Below, one piece after another: positions 10,989 through 22,594 of a stretch of 64,000 bases of DNA. The stretch is from positions 202,001-266,000 of the forward strand of contig NC_081147.1 in assembly GCF_958295425.1 (NCBI RefSeq), written 5' to 3'. Position 1 is the stretch's first letter. Each line of letters starts with the position of its first letter. A program made the position numbers and the translations under genes. The stretch is from Solea solea. Taxonomy: Eukaryota > Chordata > Actinopteri > Pleuronectiformes > Soleidae. The notes beneath the pieces were generated by a model. It had not been told where the DNA came from, searched no databases, and saw only the letters and a program-made list of their open reading frames with translations.

Positions 10989-13900
10989 TCACTGACCCCG
11001 GGACATCGTCCTGCTGGTGTGGCTCCTGATGACCTTTGAGAAAAGGTCGTCTGAAACAACAAGACCACAGGTCAAAGGTCAACCGTGCCGCGCCGTGGCA
11101 ACCAGGTTTTCAAACAGGAAGTAACTCACCGTCCCTGAAGCTCCGAGACTCCACCTGTGAGACAGACGGAGAGACGTCAGCGTCCAACATGTCCGAATAT
11201 TTGATGAAATGTCTCCTCACAAGATGAGTAACAAAGACAACCAGAGAGGGGGAGGGGTCTCTGTCTCAGTGTCTCTCTGTGTCTCTCAGTGTCTCAGTGT
11301 ATCTCTGTGTCTCTCAGTGTGTCTCAGTGTCTCTCTGTGTGTCTCTGTGTCTGTCTCTCAGTGTGTCTGTGTCTCTCAGTGTGTCTCCCTGTGTCTCTCA
11401 GTGTGTCTTTGTCTCTCAGTGTGTCTTTCTGTGTCTCTGTGTCTCTCAGTGTGTCTCTGTCTCTCTGTGTCTCAGTGTCTCTCTGTGTCTCTCCAACATG
11501 TCTGAATATTTAATGAAATGTCTCCTCACAGAAGATGAGTAACAAAGACAACCAGAGAGGGGGAGGGGTCTCAGTGTCTCTGTCTCTCAGTGTGTCTCTC
11601 AGTGTCTCTCTGTGTCTTTCAGTGTGTCTGTGTCTCTCAGTGTGTCTCAGTGTGTCTCAGTGTCTCTCAGTGTCTCTTACCTTGGAGGACGCTGCTGATC
11701 CGATCGGCGGTGCCGGTCCGTCCGCCTGTTCTCTGTCCACCTTTGGAGCTGCAGAGACACAAAGACAAAAGTGTTGGACATGAGTGTCCTCTGCAGATGT
11801 CCTTCCTGTCTGTTATTGTTTGGACACTCACGCAGAGGTTTGACGATGTTGTCCACGGCATGGACGACTCCGTTGGTGGCCATCAGGTCGGCGTCTGTCA
11901 CTGGGATCTTGTTGACGTAGACGGTGTAGTTCCTCTGGAAAACAGAGGAGGCGCCGTCAGCACTAAAGGTCAGAGGTCAGCAAGAGTGATTGCTGAGTCA
12001 GCAGAAGTGTCACTGACCACGCCCAGTTCCAGCTTGTCTCCCTGCAGAGGTTGGACTCTGGTGTGAGAACTCACTCCACCGCTCACCAGCACGCCCTCGC
12101 CAACGTGAGACCTGAGCACCGCCCACAACTGCTGCTGATCACCTGTAGAGACACGCCCACAACTGCTGCTGATCACCTGTACAGCAGTTTACCATGTGTT
12201 CTTCTACGTAACACCTCCCAATTTACGTATGGCCATGGAAACTGACTGACAGTTTATATGATTGCGCTGAGTCATGGAAACTGACTGACAGTTTATATGA
12301 TTGCGCTGAGTCATGGAAACTGACTGAGAGTTTATATGACTGTGCTGAGTCATGGAAACTGACTGAGAGTTTATATGGTTGTGCTGAGTCATGGAAACTG
12401 ACTGACAGTTAATATGATTGTGCCGAGTCATGGAAACTGACTGAGAGTTTATATGATTGCGCTGAGTCATGGAAACTGACTGAGAGTTTATATGATTGTG
12501 CCGAGTCATGGAAACTGACTGACAGTTAATATGATTGTGCCGAGTCATGGAAACTGACTGAGAGTTTATATGATTGCGCTGAGTCATGGAAACTGAGAGT
12601 TTATATGATTGTGCCGAGTCATGGAAACTGACTGACAGTTAATATGATTGTGCCGAGTCATGGAAACTGACTGAGAGTTTATATGATTGCGCTGAGTCAT
12701 GGAAACTGACTGAGAGTTTATATGACTGTGCTGAGTCATGGAAACTGTGTGTTGTCCTCTCTGTCCTCTTGTGGACACTCACGCAGCAGCTGGTTGAGCT
12801 CAGGTCGTGGCAGAGCGTTGAAGGCATCGTTGGTGGGAGCAAAGAACGTGAGCGCCCCCTGCTGGTGGAGCAGCTCTGTCATTCCTGCTGTTTGGATCGC
12901 TCCAACCAGGAGACTGAAACACACACACACCTTTATTACAAGTGTGTGTGTCTGTGTGTGTGTGTGTGTCTGTGTGTGTGTGTGTGTGTTGTGTCACCTG
13001 AAGCGGTCGTCAGCCTTCAGGACGTCCATGATCGTCCCTGTGGGAGGAGCCAGGACTTTGTCCACAGTGAACATGGTGGCAAAACGTCCTGTTTTATCAT
13101 GAGCGGCAATACACACGTTTTCTATACAGAGATTCTGAAGAAGAACAACAACATGAGACACACACACGCACACAGACACACACAGAGACACACACACACA
13201 CAGTGTCTGGAATGATTTAGTTGCCGTGTGAAACAGGAAACTTGTGGTTTTCAGAGTTCATTACTGAGCAGAAAAATGAACCTCCCACGAGTCCTGGACC
13301 TGAAACATGTGGAGCCACCAAGGAGACCACCACAGTCCAGTCCACCACAGTCAGGGGACAGGTGAGAGGACAGATGAGAGGACAGGTGAGTGGACGTACG
13401 TTTCTATAGACAAACACTCTGAGTGAGATTCCTCCGAGTGTGTCCAACTTCTGTCCATCATACAGAGACTTTGAGGACAAACGTTCCTTCAGCACGTGAT
13501 TGGTCATCAGCTTCTTCATGTCAGGAGACATGGACACGTCTCCTGAGAGAGAGGTAAACAAAAATCACTGTGGATGGACAGATGGACAATCTGACACCAG
13601 GATGTGAGTGTTCTCAGCAGGTCAGAGGTCAGGCATTACCTTTGAAGGCTTCGTTGAGTGGGACCAGAAGAGTCAGCGCCTCAGAGCCGCCGAGCTGTGG
13701 ACTCAGACCGGCCTGGACAAACAGTCTGGTCGCCGTGGAAACAGAAGAGCCTTCAGCCAGCTCCAGCAGAGTTTTAGCTGAAACACAAACCAGGACCACG
13801 AGTACTGTATGAGTACTACACTACACTGTACTGCTACTGTACACTGTACAGTACTACAGTAAAGTACCAGAGTCGGGGACGAGCAGCTCGTTGATGTAGT

Positions 13901-16405
13901 GGACGACGCCGTTTGTCCCCAGCTGATCCGTCTTGGTGACGATGGCCTTCCCGTTGAGGGTCATGTGATCTCCGTCACAGCCGACCTCCAGCACCGTCCC
14001 CTGCAGAGTCTCCATCGGCGTCCCGGAGACGATGGACTCGGCGCAGCGCATCTGCTTCAGGATGTGGTAGTTGAGCAGGTCTGAGGGGGCGGGGACAGAG
14101 GTGGGATGACATCACACTCAGGTTTCATTAACTTGTGGTTTTCTTAAAAACAGACGCCCCCTGCTGGTCACCTCTCAGAGCAACTGGGTCTCCCAGGATG
14201 CGGTTCAGGGTCTGCTGAGGCATCTTCTCAAAGGCCTCGTTGGTGGGAGCGAAGATGGTGAACTGACCCTCGCTCTCCAACATGGTGGTCAGCCCAGCGG
14301 CGGCGATGGCCGTCTGATAAACAAACACAGCACAGGAGGTCGGTGAGTGACATCATCAGAGCACGTTGGCGTTATGCCGCGCGGCGGTCCTCACGCGCAG
14401 CGTCTCCAGGTCCTCGTCCACGTCGATGAACGTGTTGACGTTGTTGGAGATGGCGGTGATGACGCGGTCCACCACGTGCACAATGCCGTTGGTCGCGTGT
14501 TGGTCTGGTTTGATGAGACGGGCGCAGTTCACCGTCACAATCTGAGGGGGGCGACAGAGAGGAGGTGGTAAGTACCTGAGTAACCATGGGAGACGGGTCA
14601 CATGACCCATTAAAGGTGCATTCACAGCAAACACAAAAATACAAACCACGCCAGAAAAGACGTTTTTAACTAACTACTGTTCTGGGGCTAACACTAAGCT
14701 AAGTACTGTTCAGGGGCTAACACTAAGTGAGCTACTGTTCAGGGGCTAATGCTAAGCGAGCTACTGTTCTGGGGCTAACACTAAGCTAACTACTGTTCTG
14801 GGGCTAACACTAAGCTAACCACTGTTCTGGGGCTAACACTAAGTTAAGTACTGTTCAGGGGCTAACACTAAGCTAACTACTGTTCAGGAGCTAATGCTAA
14901 GCTAAGTACTGTTCAGGGGCTAACACTAAGCTAAGTACTGTTCTGGGGCTAACGCTAAGTTAAGTACTGTTCAGGGGCTAACACTAAGCTAAGTAGTGTT
15001 CAGGGGCTAACACTAAGCTAAGTACTATTCAGGGGCTAACACTAAGCTAACTACTGTTTAGGGGCTAACACTAAGCTAAGTACTGTTCAGGGGCTAATGC
15101 TAAGCGAGCTACTGTTCTGGGGCTAACACCAAGCTAAGTACTGTTTAGGGGCTAACACTAAGCTAAGTACTGTTCAGGGGCTAATGCTAAGCGAGCTACT
15201 GTTCTGGGGCTAACACCAAGCTAAGTACTGTTTAGGTGCTAACACTAAGCTAAGTACTGTTCAGGGGCTAATGCTAAGCTAACTACTATTCAGGGGCTAA
15301 CACTAAGCTAAGTACTGTTCTGGGGCTAATGCTAAGTTAAGTACTGTTCTGGGGCTAACACTAAGATAAGTACTGTTCAGGGGCTAATGCTAAGCGAGCT
15401 ACTGTTCTGGGGCTAACACCAAGCTAAGTACTGTTTAGGGGCTAACACTAAGCTAAGTACTGTTCAGGGGCTAATGCTAAGCTAACTACTATTCAGGGGC
15501 TAACACTAAGCTAAGTACTGTTCTGGGGCTAATGCTAAGTTAAGTACTGTTTAGGGGCTAAAACTAAGCTAAGTACTGTTCAGGGGCTAATGCTAAGCGA
15601 GCTACTGTTCTGGGGCTAACACCAAGCTAAGTACTGTTTAGGGGCTAACACTAAGCTAAGTACTGTTCAGGGGCTAATGCTAAGCTAACTACTATTCAGG
15701 GGCTAACACTAAGCTAAGTACTGTTCTGGGGCTAATGCTAAGTTAAGTACTGTTTAGGGGCTAACACTAAGCTAAGTACTGTTCAGGGGCTAATGCTAAG
15801 CGAGCTACTGTTCTGGGGCTAACACCAAGCTAAGTACTGTTTAGGGGCTAACACTAAGCTAAGTACTGTTCAGGGGCTAATGCTAAGCTAACTACTATTC
15901 AGGGGCTAACACTAAGCTAAGTACTGTTCTGGGGCTAATGCTAAGTTAAGTACTGTTCTGGGGCTAACACTAAGATAAGTACTGTTCAGGGGCTAATGCT
16001 AAGTGTGTGTGTGTGTGTGTGTGCTGACCCCGTTGCTGTAGTGGTGCACATGCACGTCAAAGTCCTGGTACATGGACGTGAAGGACGATCCATGTTTGAG
16101 TTCCTCTGACGTCAGACGATGATTCACCATGTGATAATGAAGAGCGTTCAACAACTCTATGTTCACGTTACTGACCAGAGCGTCCAAGATCTCCTGAGGG
16201 ACACACGGACAGAGAGAGACAGACAGAGGGACAGAGAGAGATAGGGAAAGACGGACAAAGAGAGACAGACAGAGAGAGAGGGACACACAGACAGAGAGGG
16301 ACAGATAGAGAGAGAGGGACAGACGGACAGGGAGAGAGGGAGGGAGGTGGAGTCAGAAAATCTGTGGAGGAGGGATTTACTGTGTGTGTGTGTGTCTGAC
16401 CGTGG

Positions 16406-16436
<31 letters not shown>

Positions 16437-16446
16437 CTGACCGTGG

Positions 16447-16477
<31 letters not shown>

Positions 16478-16622
16478 CTGACCGTGGGCAGTGTGTGTGT
16501 GTGTGTGTGTGTGTGTCTGACCGTGGGCAGTGTGTGCGTGGGCAGTGTGTGTGTGTGTGTGTCTGACCGTGGGCAGTGTGTGCGTGGGCAGTGTGTGTGT
16601 GTGTGTGTGTGTCTGACCGTGG

Positions 16623-16658
<36 letters not shown>

Positions 16659-17852
16659 TGACCGTGGGCAGTGCTGCCCAGGCTGCGTTGCTTGGGGCAA
16701 AGAAGGTGAAACTTCCAGGTCCTTGGAGGTCGTCCTTGAGTTCGGCTCGGTCAGAGTACATCTGTGTGGTCGACGCCCCGACCACGCCCAGTGTGTTATA
16801 GATGTTCACCAGAGGGAGCGCTGTGGAGACACACACACAGACCTGTCAGCCAATCACAAGCCACAGAGAGGTCAGAGGTCAGAGGTCAGAGGTCATACCA
16901 GCAGGACAGCCCTTCTCTCCCGGGATCCTCTCGTAGCCTGGACAGCACTCGTAAGTGATCACCCTGAAACACACGTGAGAGGAGTCAGACTCCGCCTCCT
17001 CAGTGAGGGAGGCGGGGTCTGACTGAGACGGCCGGTCACTGTCACTGCTGTTACCTAGCAACAGAGCTGCAGCCTCACTCACTACATTCATGCAAAGAAT
17101 CCTGGGACATGTGAAGGGGGCGGAGCTTGTGAAATGGGATGTTTGAATGTCACACATGGAGGCGGAGCTCAGATGCCTGAGGTGCTGGCCACGCCCACCA
17201 CCAGGAAAAACACGTCAAACTCAGTCCAGCTGTTGACTCCCACAGTGCTCGCTGATTCAATTACCCACAATCCACTGCAACACGATACATGATGGACATG
17301 TCAAGTTTATACAGGTGAAGACACTTTTAAATCCTCATGTCTCCTGTCCTCATGTTGTCTCTGGACTCTTCTGTCTCATGTCCTCATGTTGTCTCTGGAC
17401 TCTTCTGTCTCATGTCCTCATGTTGTCTCTGGACTCTTCTGTCTTATGTCCCCATGTTGTCTCTGGACACTTCTGTCTCCTGTCCTCATGTTGTCTCCGG
17501 ACTCTTCTGTCTCCTGTCCTCATGTTGTCTCTGGACGCTTCTGTCTCCTGTCCTCATTTTGTCGCTGGACTCTTCTGTCTCCTGTCCTCATTTTGTCGCT
17601 GGACTCTTCTGTCTCCTGTCCTCATGTTGTCTCTGGACTCTTCTGTCTCCTGTCCTCATGTTGTCTCTGGACGCTTCTGTCTCCTGTCCTCATGTTGTCT
17701 CTGGACGCTTCTGTCTCCTGTCCTCATTTTGTCGCTGGACTCTTCTGTCTCATGTCTCCTGCAGCGTCCAGCAGCAGTCAAATATAAACAGATGGAGATC
17801 AGCTACTGTCACACACACACACAGACACACACACACAGACACACGCACACAG

Positions 17853-17883
<31 letters not shown>

Positions 17884-18556
17884 AACACACACACACACAC
17901 ACAGACAGACACACACACACACACACAGACAGACACACACAGACAGACAGACACACACACATGCACACAGACACACGCACGCACGCACAGAGACAGACAG
18001 ACAGACACACACACACACTGATTATGTAACCAGATGGAAAGTGGACACTTTGTCCTCCACATAAACAAAGATGGCTGCTGTGGATTTCTGTCTTCACTGA
18101 AACAACGAACGTCTCAGAGACACGTGGACACGTGTGTCTCCCAGTGGACTGCTCAACAGCTTTATACACACACACACACACACAGTTTTCAGATTGACGT
18201 CAGTGACACAGAGTGACCACTGGAGGCAGCAGAGGAGCAGCAGCTCCTGTGTGTGTGTGTGTGTGAGAGAGTGAGTGGTTCAGTGAGATAAAGATGTGAT
18301 CATGTGACATAGATGTTATTATCTGTGTGTGTCTCAGACTGGTTCCAGCAGGGGGCGCTCACATCATGACATTACTCTAAGTTAAAGTCAACCTGCTGAT
18401 GTCATCAGACGTGGGCGTGGTCTCAGGAGGAAAGTAAATCTCAGAGTGGACGTGAATCTGGAGTGTGAGTGAATAGAGGGGGGTGGGGTTTATGAGTCTT
18501 CCTTCTGTTGACCTATGACCTGCTGATCCTCACACAAAGACATGGCTGTTCGTCAC

Positions 18557-18595
<39 letters not shown>

Positions 18596-18817
18596 TTCCT
18601 CTTTTCCAGTTTCCTGATCATAAGTGAAAGAATGTGTTTGTGAGAAAGTTGCTGATGTTTGTCCAATCAGAGAAAAACACACCCAGAAAGACAGAGGACA
18701 AAAGACGACTGCCTGTCTCTGAGTCCTCATGATGTCTTCTACATGTGTCCACACACACACACACAGGTCTGTGGCAGCAGTTGAGCAGCTGTGTCATAGA
18801 TCTAACTCTGCAGGATT

Positions 18818-18853
<36 letters not shown>

Positions 18854-19203
18854 TGAAGGGAAGCAGCAGGACGTGGACAGACAGAGACACAGTTAAAGGA
18901 CACTTACGTGGGTTTTCCACAGACTTTACGATGGTACCACTGTTTACAGTTGGTGAAATATTTCTTCTCTGTGCCTTTGATCTGCTGCATCGCACACACG
19001 TTTGGTCTGAAAGACAAAAGACACACAGAGACATGTCCTCACACGTCTGTCCTTCTGTCGCTGTATTATTACTGTGAAACTCACCCCTGCTGTCGACCTC
19101 TGATCCGACTGTGCTGCAGAACTGACTGGTAAGGAGAGCGCGCCACACACATGGTCAGAACCAGACCCAGAACCAGACCCAGAACCACAACACAGACCTT
19201 CAT
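10989..19203 (-). CDS. tgfbi: transforming growth factor-beta-induced protein (beta-ig-h3)
   Basis: Secreted matrix protein that binds collagens and integrins. Coding exons, 5'-3' on minus: 19203-19085, 19006-18908, 16963-16899, 16820-16663, 16193-16029, 14541-14395, 14313-14172, 14080-13868, 13777-13640, 13542-13400, 13134-12998, 12913-12783, 12142-12018, 11934-11832, 11748-11681, 11154-11130, 11050-10989. All phases agree; 679 aa against 683 in human, same exon number. Signal peptide [20 protein letters not shown], then [18 protein letters not shown]; cysteine-rich EMI region (about 40-95, [18 protein letters not shown]); four FAS1 domains (about 100-236, 237-372, 373-497, 498-632) with [23 protein letters not shown]. 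The C-terminal tail (about 629-679) lacks the RGD of human TGFBI. Oddities: duplicated splice sites at exon 4 (donor) and exon 13 (acceptor). Periostin is the main alternative, but the match is closer to TGFBI. Confidence 0.95.
11190..11675 (-). repeat. CTCTCAGTGTGT minisatellite and 300-bp duplication in tgfbi intron 15
   Basis: GTCTCTCAGTGT-type units. The flanking AAATGTCTCCTCACA...AACCAGAGAGGGGGAGGGGTCT segment occurs twice (11192 and 11493), so part of the intron was tandemly duplicated. Exon 16 (25 bp) was not copied. Confidence 0.85.
12110..12190 (-). repeat. tgfbi: 34-bp tandem duplication of the tgfbi exon 13 acceptor
   Basis: GCCCACAACTGCTGCTGATC (plus strand) occurs at 12121 and 12155. 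On minus, both copies give an ACAG|GTGATCAGCAGCAG acceptor. The inner one (exon ends 12142) keeps the frame. The outer one (12176) adds 34 nt and reaches an in-frame TGA after 12 codons. Confidence 0.9.
12233..12750 (-). repeat. minisatellite, about 39 bp unit, tgfbi intron 12
   Basis: About 13 units of TCATGGAAACTGACTGAGAG plus TTTATATGATTGCGCTGAG. Open minus-strand frames here are repeat artefacts. Confidence 0.95.
14670..16005 (-). repeat. minisatellite, about 29-30 bp unit, tgfbi intron 5
   Basis: About 45 units of GGGGCTAACACTAAGCTAAG plus TACTGTTCA. Several multi-unit blocks recur with the same order of variants, indicating block-wise expansion. A GT repeat follows at 16003-16023, next to exon 5. 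Confidence 0.95.
16384..16662 (-). repeat. tgfbi: array of seven tgfbi exon 4 donor-site copies in a (GT)n context
   Basis: GTCTGACCGTGGGCAGTG on plus (minus: CACTGCCCACG|GTCAGAC, the exon 4 end plus donor) occurs at 16394, 16435, 16476, 16515, 16561, 16611 and, as the authentic site, 16656. Copies are 39-50 bp apart and separated by GT runs. Confidence 0.92.
17330..17762 (+). repeat. minisatellite, about 34 bp unit, tgfbi intron 2
   Basis: About 12 units of GTCCTCATGTTGTCTCTGGA plus CTCTTCTGTCTCAT. Intron 2 also has large CA arrays at 17810-18018 and GT/CA runs at 18165-18180, 18250-18265, 18560-18592 and 18825-18850. Confidence 0.95.
18195..18310 (+). repeat. dispersed repeat shared with 33180-33325 and 29565-29610
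   Basis: Has GTCAGTGACACAGAGTGACC, GGCAGCAGCTCCTGTG-like and GTGAGAGAGTGAGTG in the same order as 33180-33325. A short reverse copy lies at 29565-29610. Class unknown. Confidence 0.6.
18345..18360 (+). promoter_or_regulatory. CTCF-like motif in tgfbi intron 2
   Basis: CCAGCAGGGGGCGCTC fits the vertebrate CTCF core consensus as I know it. Binding is not shown. Similar cores occur at 10495, 14153 (-), 26564, 28253 and 39502. Confidence 0.35.
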
Positions 19204-19349
19204 CTTCACCTCACACACACACACACACACTCACTCACTCACTCACTCCACTGATCGGACAATGAAGATGAAGATGAAGATGAAGATGGTCGCAACTTTT
19301 CTGCTTTTTCTTCTGCTCGCTCTCTCTCACAGAGTCAGTCTGAGAGAGA

Positions 19350-20045
19350 GAGAGAGGGAGGGTCTGAGTTTATACAGAGGGGGAGAGAGAGGGAGGGGGA
19401 GGAGAGAGAGGGAGGGAGGAACTGAGTTTATACAGAGGGGGAGAGAGAGGGAGGGAGGAACTGAGTTTATACAGAGGGGGAGAGAGAGGGAGGGACTGAG
19501 TTTATACAGAGGGGGAGAGAGAGGGAGGAACTGAGTTTATACACAGGGGGAGAGAGAGGGAGGGAGGAACTGAGTTTATACACAGGGGGAGAGAGAGGGA
19601 GGGAGGAACTGAGTTTATACAGAGGGGGAGAGAGAGGGAGGAACTGAGTTTATACACAGGGGGAGAGAGAGAGAGGGAGGAACTGAGTTTATACAGAGGG
19701 GGAGAGAGAGGGAGGAACTGAGTTTATACACAGGGGGAGAGAGAGGGAGGGAGGAACTGAGTTTATACACAGGGGGAGAGAGAGGGAGGGAGGAACTGAG
19801 TTTATACAGAGGGGGAGAGAGAGAGGGAGGAACTGAGTTTATACAGAGGGGGAGAGAGAGAGGGAGGAACTGAGTTTATACAGAGGGGGAGAGAGAGGGA
19901 GGGAGGAACTGAGTTTATACAGAGGGGGAGAGAGAGGGAGGAACTGAGTTTATACAGAGGGAGAGAGAGAGAGGGAGGGGGAGGAGAGAGAGGGAGGGAG
20001 GAACTGAGTTTATACACAGGGGGAGAGAGAGGGAGGGGGAGGAGG
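19350..20045 (+). repeat. purine-rich minisatellite upstream of tgfbi
   Basis: About 19 units of 33-37 bp: GGGGGAGAGAGAGGGAGGGA plus GGAACTGAGTTTATACAGA. It begins roughly 100-150 bp upstream of the tgfbi start codon, so it occupies the promoter-proximal region. Strand asymmetry is strong (nearly all purine on plus). Confidence 0.95.
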
Positions 20046-20214
20046 AAAATCAAAGCACTAAATGTTGACGTAGCTAACGCTAACTTTAGCTACAGTGGCT
20101 AATGTGCTCACTCGACACTAGGTGGCAATGTTCTGTGTTTTCAGGTTGACCTATGACCTCACAGACCAAAACAGCTTTAGCATGTTGTTGGCATGTCCAT
20201 CTTTAAAATGACTC

Positions 20215-21545
20215 AGCATAAATTCAGTCTCTGGACTAAATTGATTTAATATGGACTAATTGAATTAATCTGGACTAAACTAAATTAATCTGGACTAAAC
20301 TGAATTAATCTGGACTAAACTGATTTACTATGGACTAAACTGAATTATTATGGGCTAAACTGAGTTAATCTGGACTAGTCTAAATTAATCTGGACTAAAT
20401 TGATTTAATCTGGACGAAACTGAATTAATATGGACTAATCTGACCTAATCTGGACTAGATTGATTTAATATGGACTAAACTGAATTAATCTGGACTAAAC
20501 TGATTTAAACTGGACTAAATGGATTTAGTCTGGACTAAATGTATTTAATGTGGACTAATCTGAAATAATCTGGACTAAATTGATTTAGTCTGAACTAAAT
20601 TGATTTAATCTGAACAGATCTGAATGAAACTGAATTATTATGGACTAATCTGAATTAATCTGGACTAAATTGAATTAATATGGACTAACTGAATTAATCT
20701 GGACTAAATTGATTTAGTCTGAACTAAACTGATTTAATCTGGACTAATCTGAATTAAATTGATTAAATCAGGACTAAACTGAATTAATATGGACTAACTG
20801 AATTAATCTGGACTAAATTGATTTAGTCTTGAATAAACTGCATTAATCTGGGCTAATCTGAATTGATCCGGATTAATTGATTTCATCTGGACTAAACTGA
20901 ATTAATCTGGGCTAACATAAACTGGACTAAACTGAACTAATCTGGACTAAACTGAATTAATATGGACTAATCTGAACAAATCTGGACTAAATTGATTTAA
21001 TCTGGACTAAACTGAATTAATATGGACTAAACTGAATTCATCTGGACTAACTGAATTCATCTGGACTAAATTGATTTAGTCTGAACTAAACTGATTTAAT
21101 CTGGACTAATCTGAATTAAATTGATTAAATCGGGACTAAACTGAATTAATATGGACTAACTAAATTAATCTGGACTAAATTGATTTAGTCTTGAATAAAC
21201 TGCATTAATCTGGGCTAATCTGAATTGATCCGGATTCATTGATTTCATCTGGACTAAACTGAATTAATATGGACTAACTGAATTAATCTGGACTAAATTG
21301 ATTTAGTCTTGAATAAACAGCATTAATCTGGGCTAATCTGAATTGATCCGGATTAATTGATTTCATCTGGACTAAACTGAATTAATCTGGGCTAACATAA
21401 ACTGGACTAAACTGATTTAATCTGGACTAAACTGAATTAATATGGACTAAACTGAATTCATCTGGACTAAACTGATTTACTATGGACTAAACTGATTTAG
21501 TCTGGACTAAACTGAATTATTATGGACTAATCTGGACTATGATAG
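20215..21545 (+). repeat. minisatellite, about 20 bp unit (TGGACTAAACTGAATTAATC)
   Basis: About 60 degenerate units of TGGACTAAACTGAATTAATC. A block around 20690-20930 recurs at about 21050-21400, showing higher-order duplication. Confidence 0.95.
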
Positions 21546-21799
21546 ATATGTATATAGATATGTTTTCTATTTTGGTTTACATTTATAACTGTTTTTGTAG
21601 GTGGTTTACAAATAAAGTTAACTCATCGTTATAATTACAATTTATGGTTCATGTAATAATCATCCAATATATATATGTATATATATGTATATATATATAC
21701 GTATATATATATGTATATATATATATGTATATATATGTATAATAAACCTGCAGACTCATGATCAGATTATTAGGAACAAGAACAACGTGTTTATCTTCA

Positions 21800-22290
21800 A
21801 CTCTCATTCATGTGTTCACAACATTTATCAGTACCATTATGAACAGTGTAATTCATGTGTTCATCACTATGAATCCACACCGCACTCGTTAATAAAAACT
21901 GTAAAAGTAACCCCTTCATTGCCTCACATCGGCATCAGTGTTCACGTCGTACCGCCGTTCCCGAGACGTCACATGACCGCGCTTTGCTGAGCTCGTACAC
22001 AGCTGTGACGTCACTGGAGAAATAAGAAGTTTCTGGGCTTTTTATGGCCTTTAGGAAGGTTTTACAAATGTGAAACTCCATGAATTAAAAATATAGAATA
22101 TAAAGATCTATACATGTCTCCAGATGTCCTGTGTCCATGTCTCCAGATGTCCTGTGGACACTTTTACACGCGTCTCTTTTACTATTGTTCTCAGTGGGAA
22201 AATTGCTTTTTGGGCCGCGTGAGTATTTGTTGTTGCAGTACCACGAGTGGCCACCATGACAAAACTGTCTTGAAGGCGGAGAGGGCGGAG
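21800..22290 (+). repeat. duplicated block, copy 2 (uninterrupted)
   Basis: Counterpart of 9325-10290 lacking the about 450-bp SINE-containing segment. An AT repeat precedes it (21670-21745). The stretch 22290-22600 has no recognisable feature. Confidence 0.85.
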
Positions 22291-22594
22291 CTACAGTTCT
22301 TCTTCGTGGTCCTGACGCTCGGAGCTGCTGTTTACGTCTCTGTCGTCACGTCTCTGATTTTTTAAAAGCTTTTTGTTTGTCGCTCTTAAACACTTCTATC
22401 ATAAAGCACACTGCTCTGTGACGTGCTGTTAAACACGCGGGTTCGGTTCCCGTGGCGCAGGTAACTTTCAGTTTGTTAAATTGTTGTAAAAAACGGACTT
22501 TTATGTGTTAATTGATGCGTGGATTAGCTTAACGTTAGCGGCACTTATTACGGGGTTTCCTGGCTCCGTGAGTTTGAGCACGGGTTAAAATCCC

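Noticed and set aside
14670..16005. Regular 30-bp repeat considered as CRISPR or origin iterons
   Set aside because: No variable spacers, intronic in tgfbi, typical minisatellite degeneracy.
16168..16836. 222-codon minus-strand frame with long HTHTHT runs
   Set aside because: It joins tgfbi exons 4 and 5 through a CA-repeat intron; the domain sequence is interrupted and splice sites define the exons.
19261..19534. Plus-strand frame MKMKMKMKM... upstream of tgfbi
   Set aside because: It lies in the reverse strand of the tgfbi leader and runs into the GA minisatellite; no family similarity.
22425..22465. GGGTTCGGTTCCCGTGGCGCAG as a possible tRNA or tRNA-derived start
   Set aside because: No cloverleaf partner arms found; too short to support.
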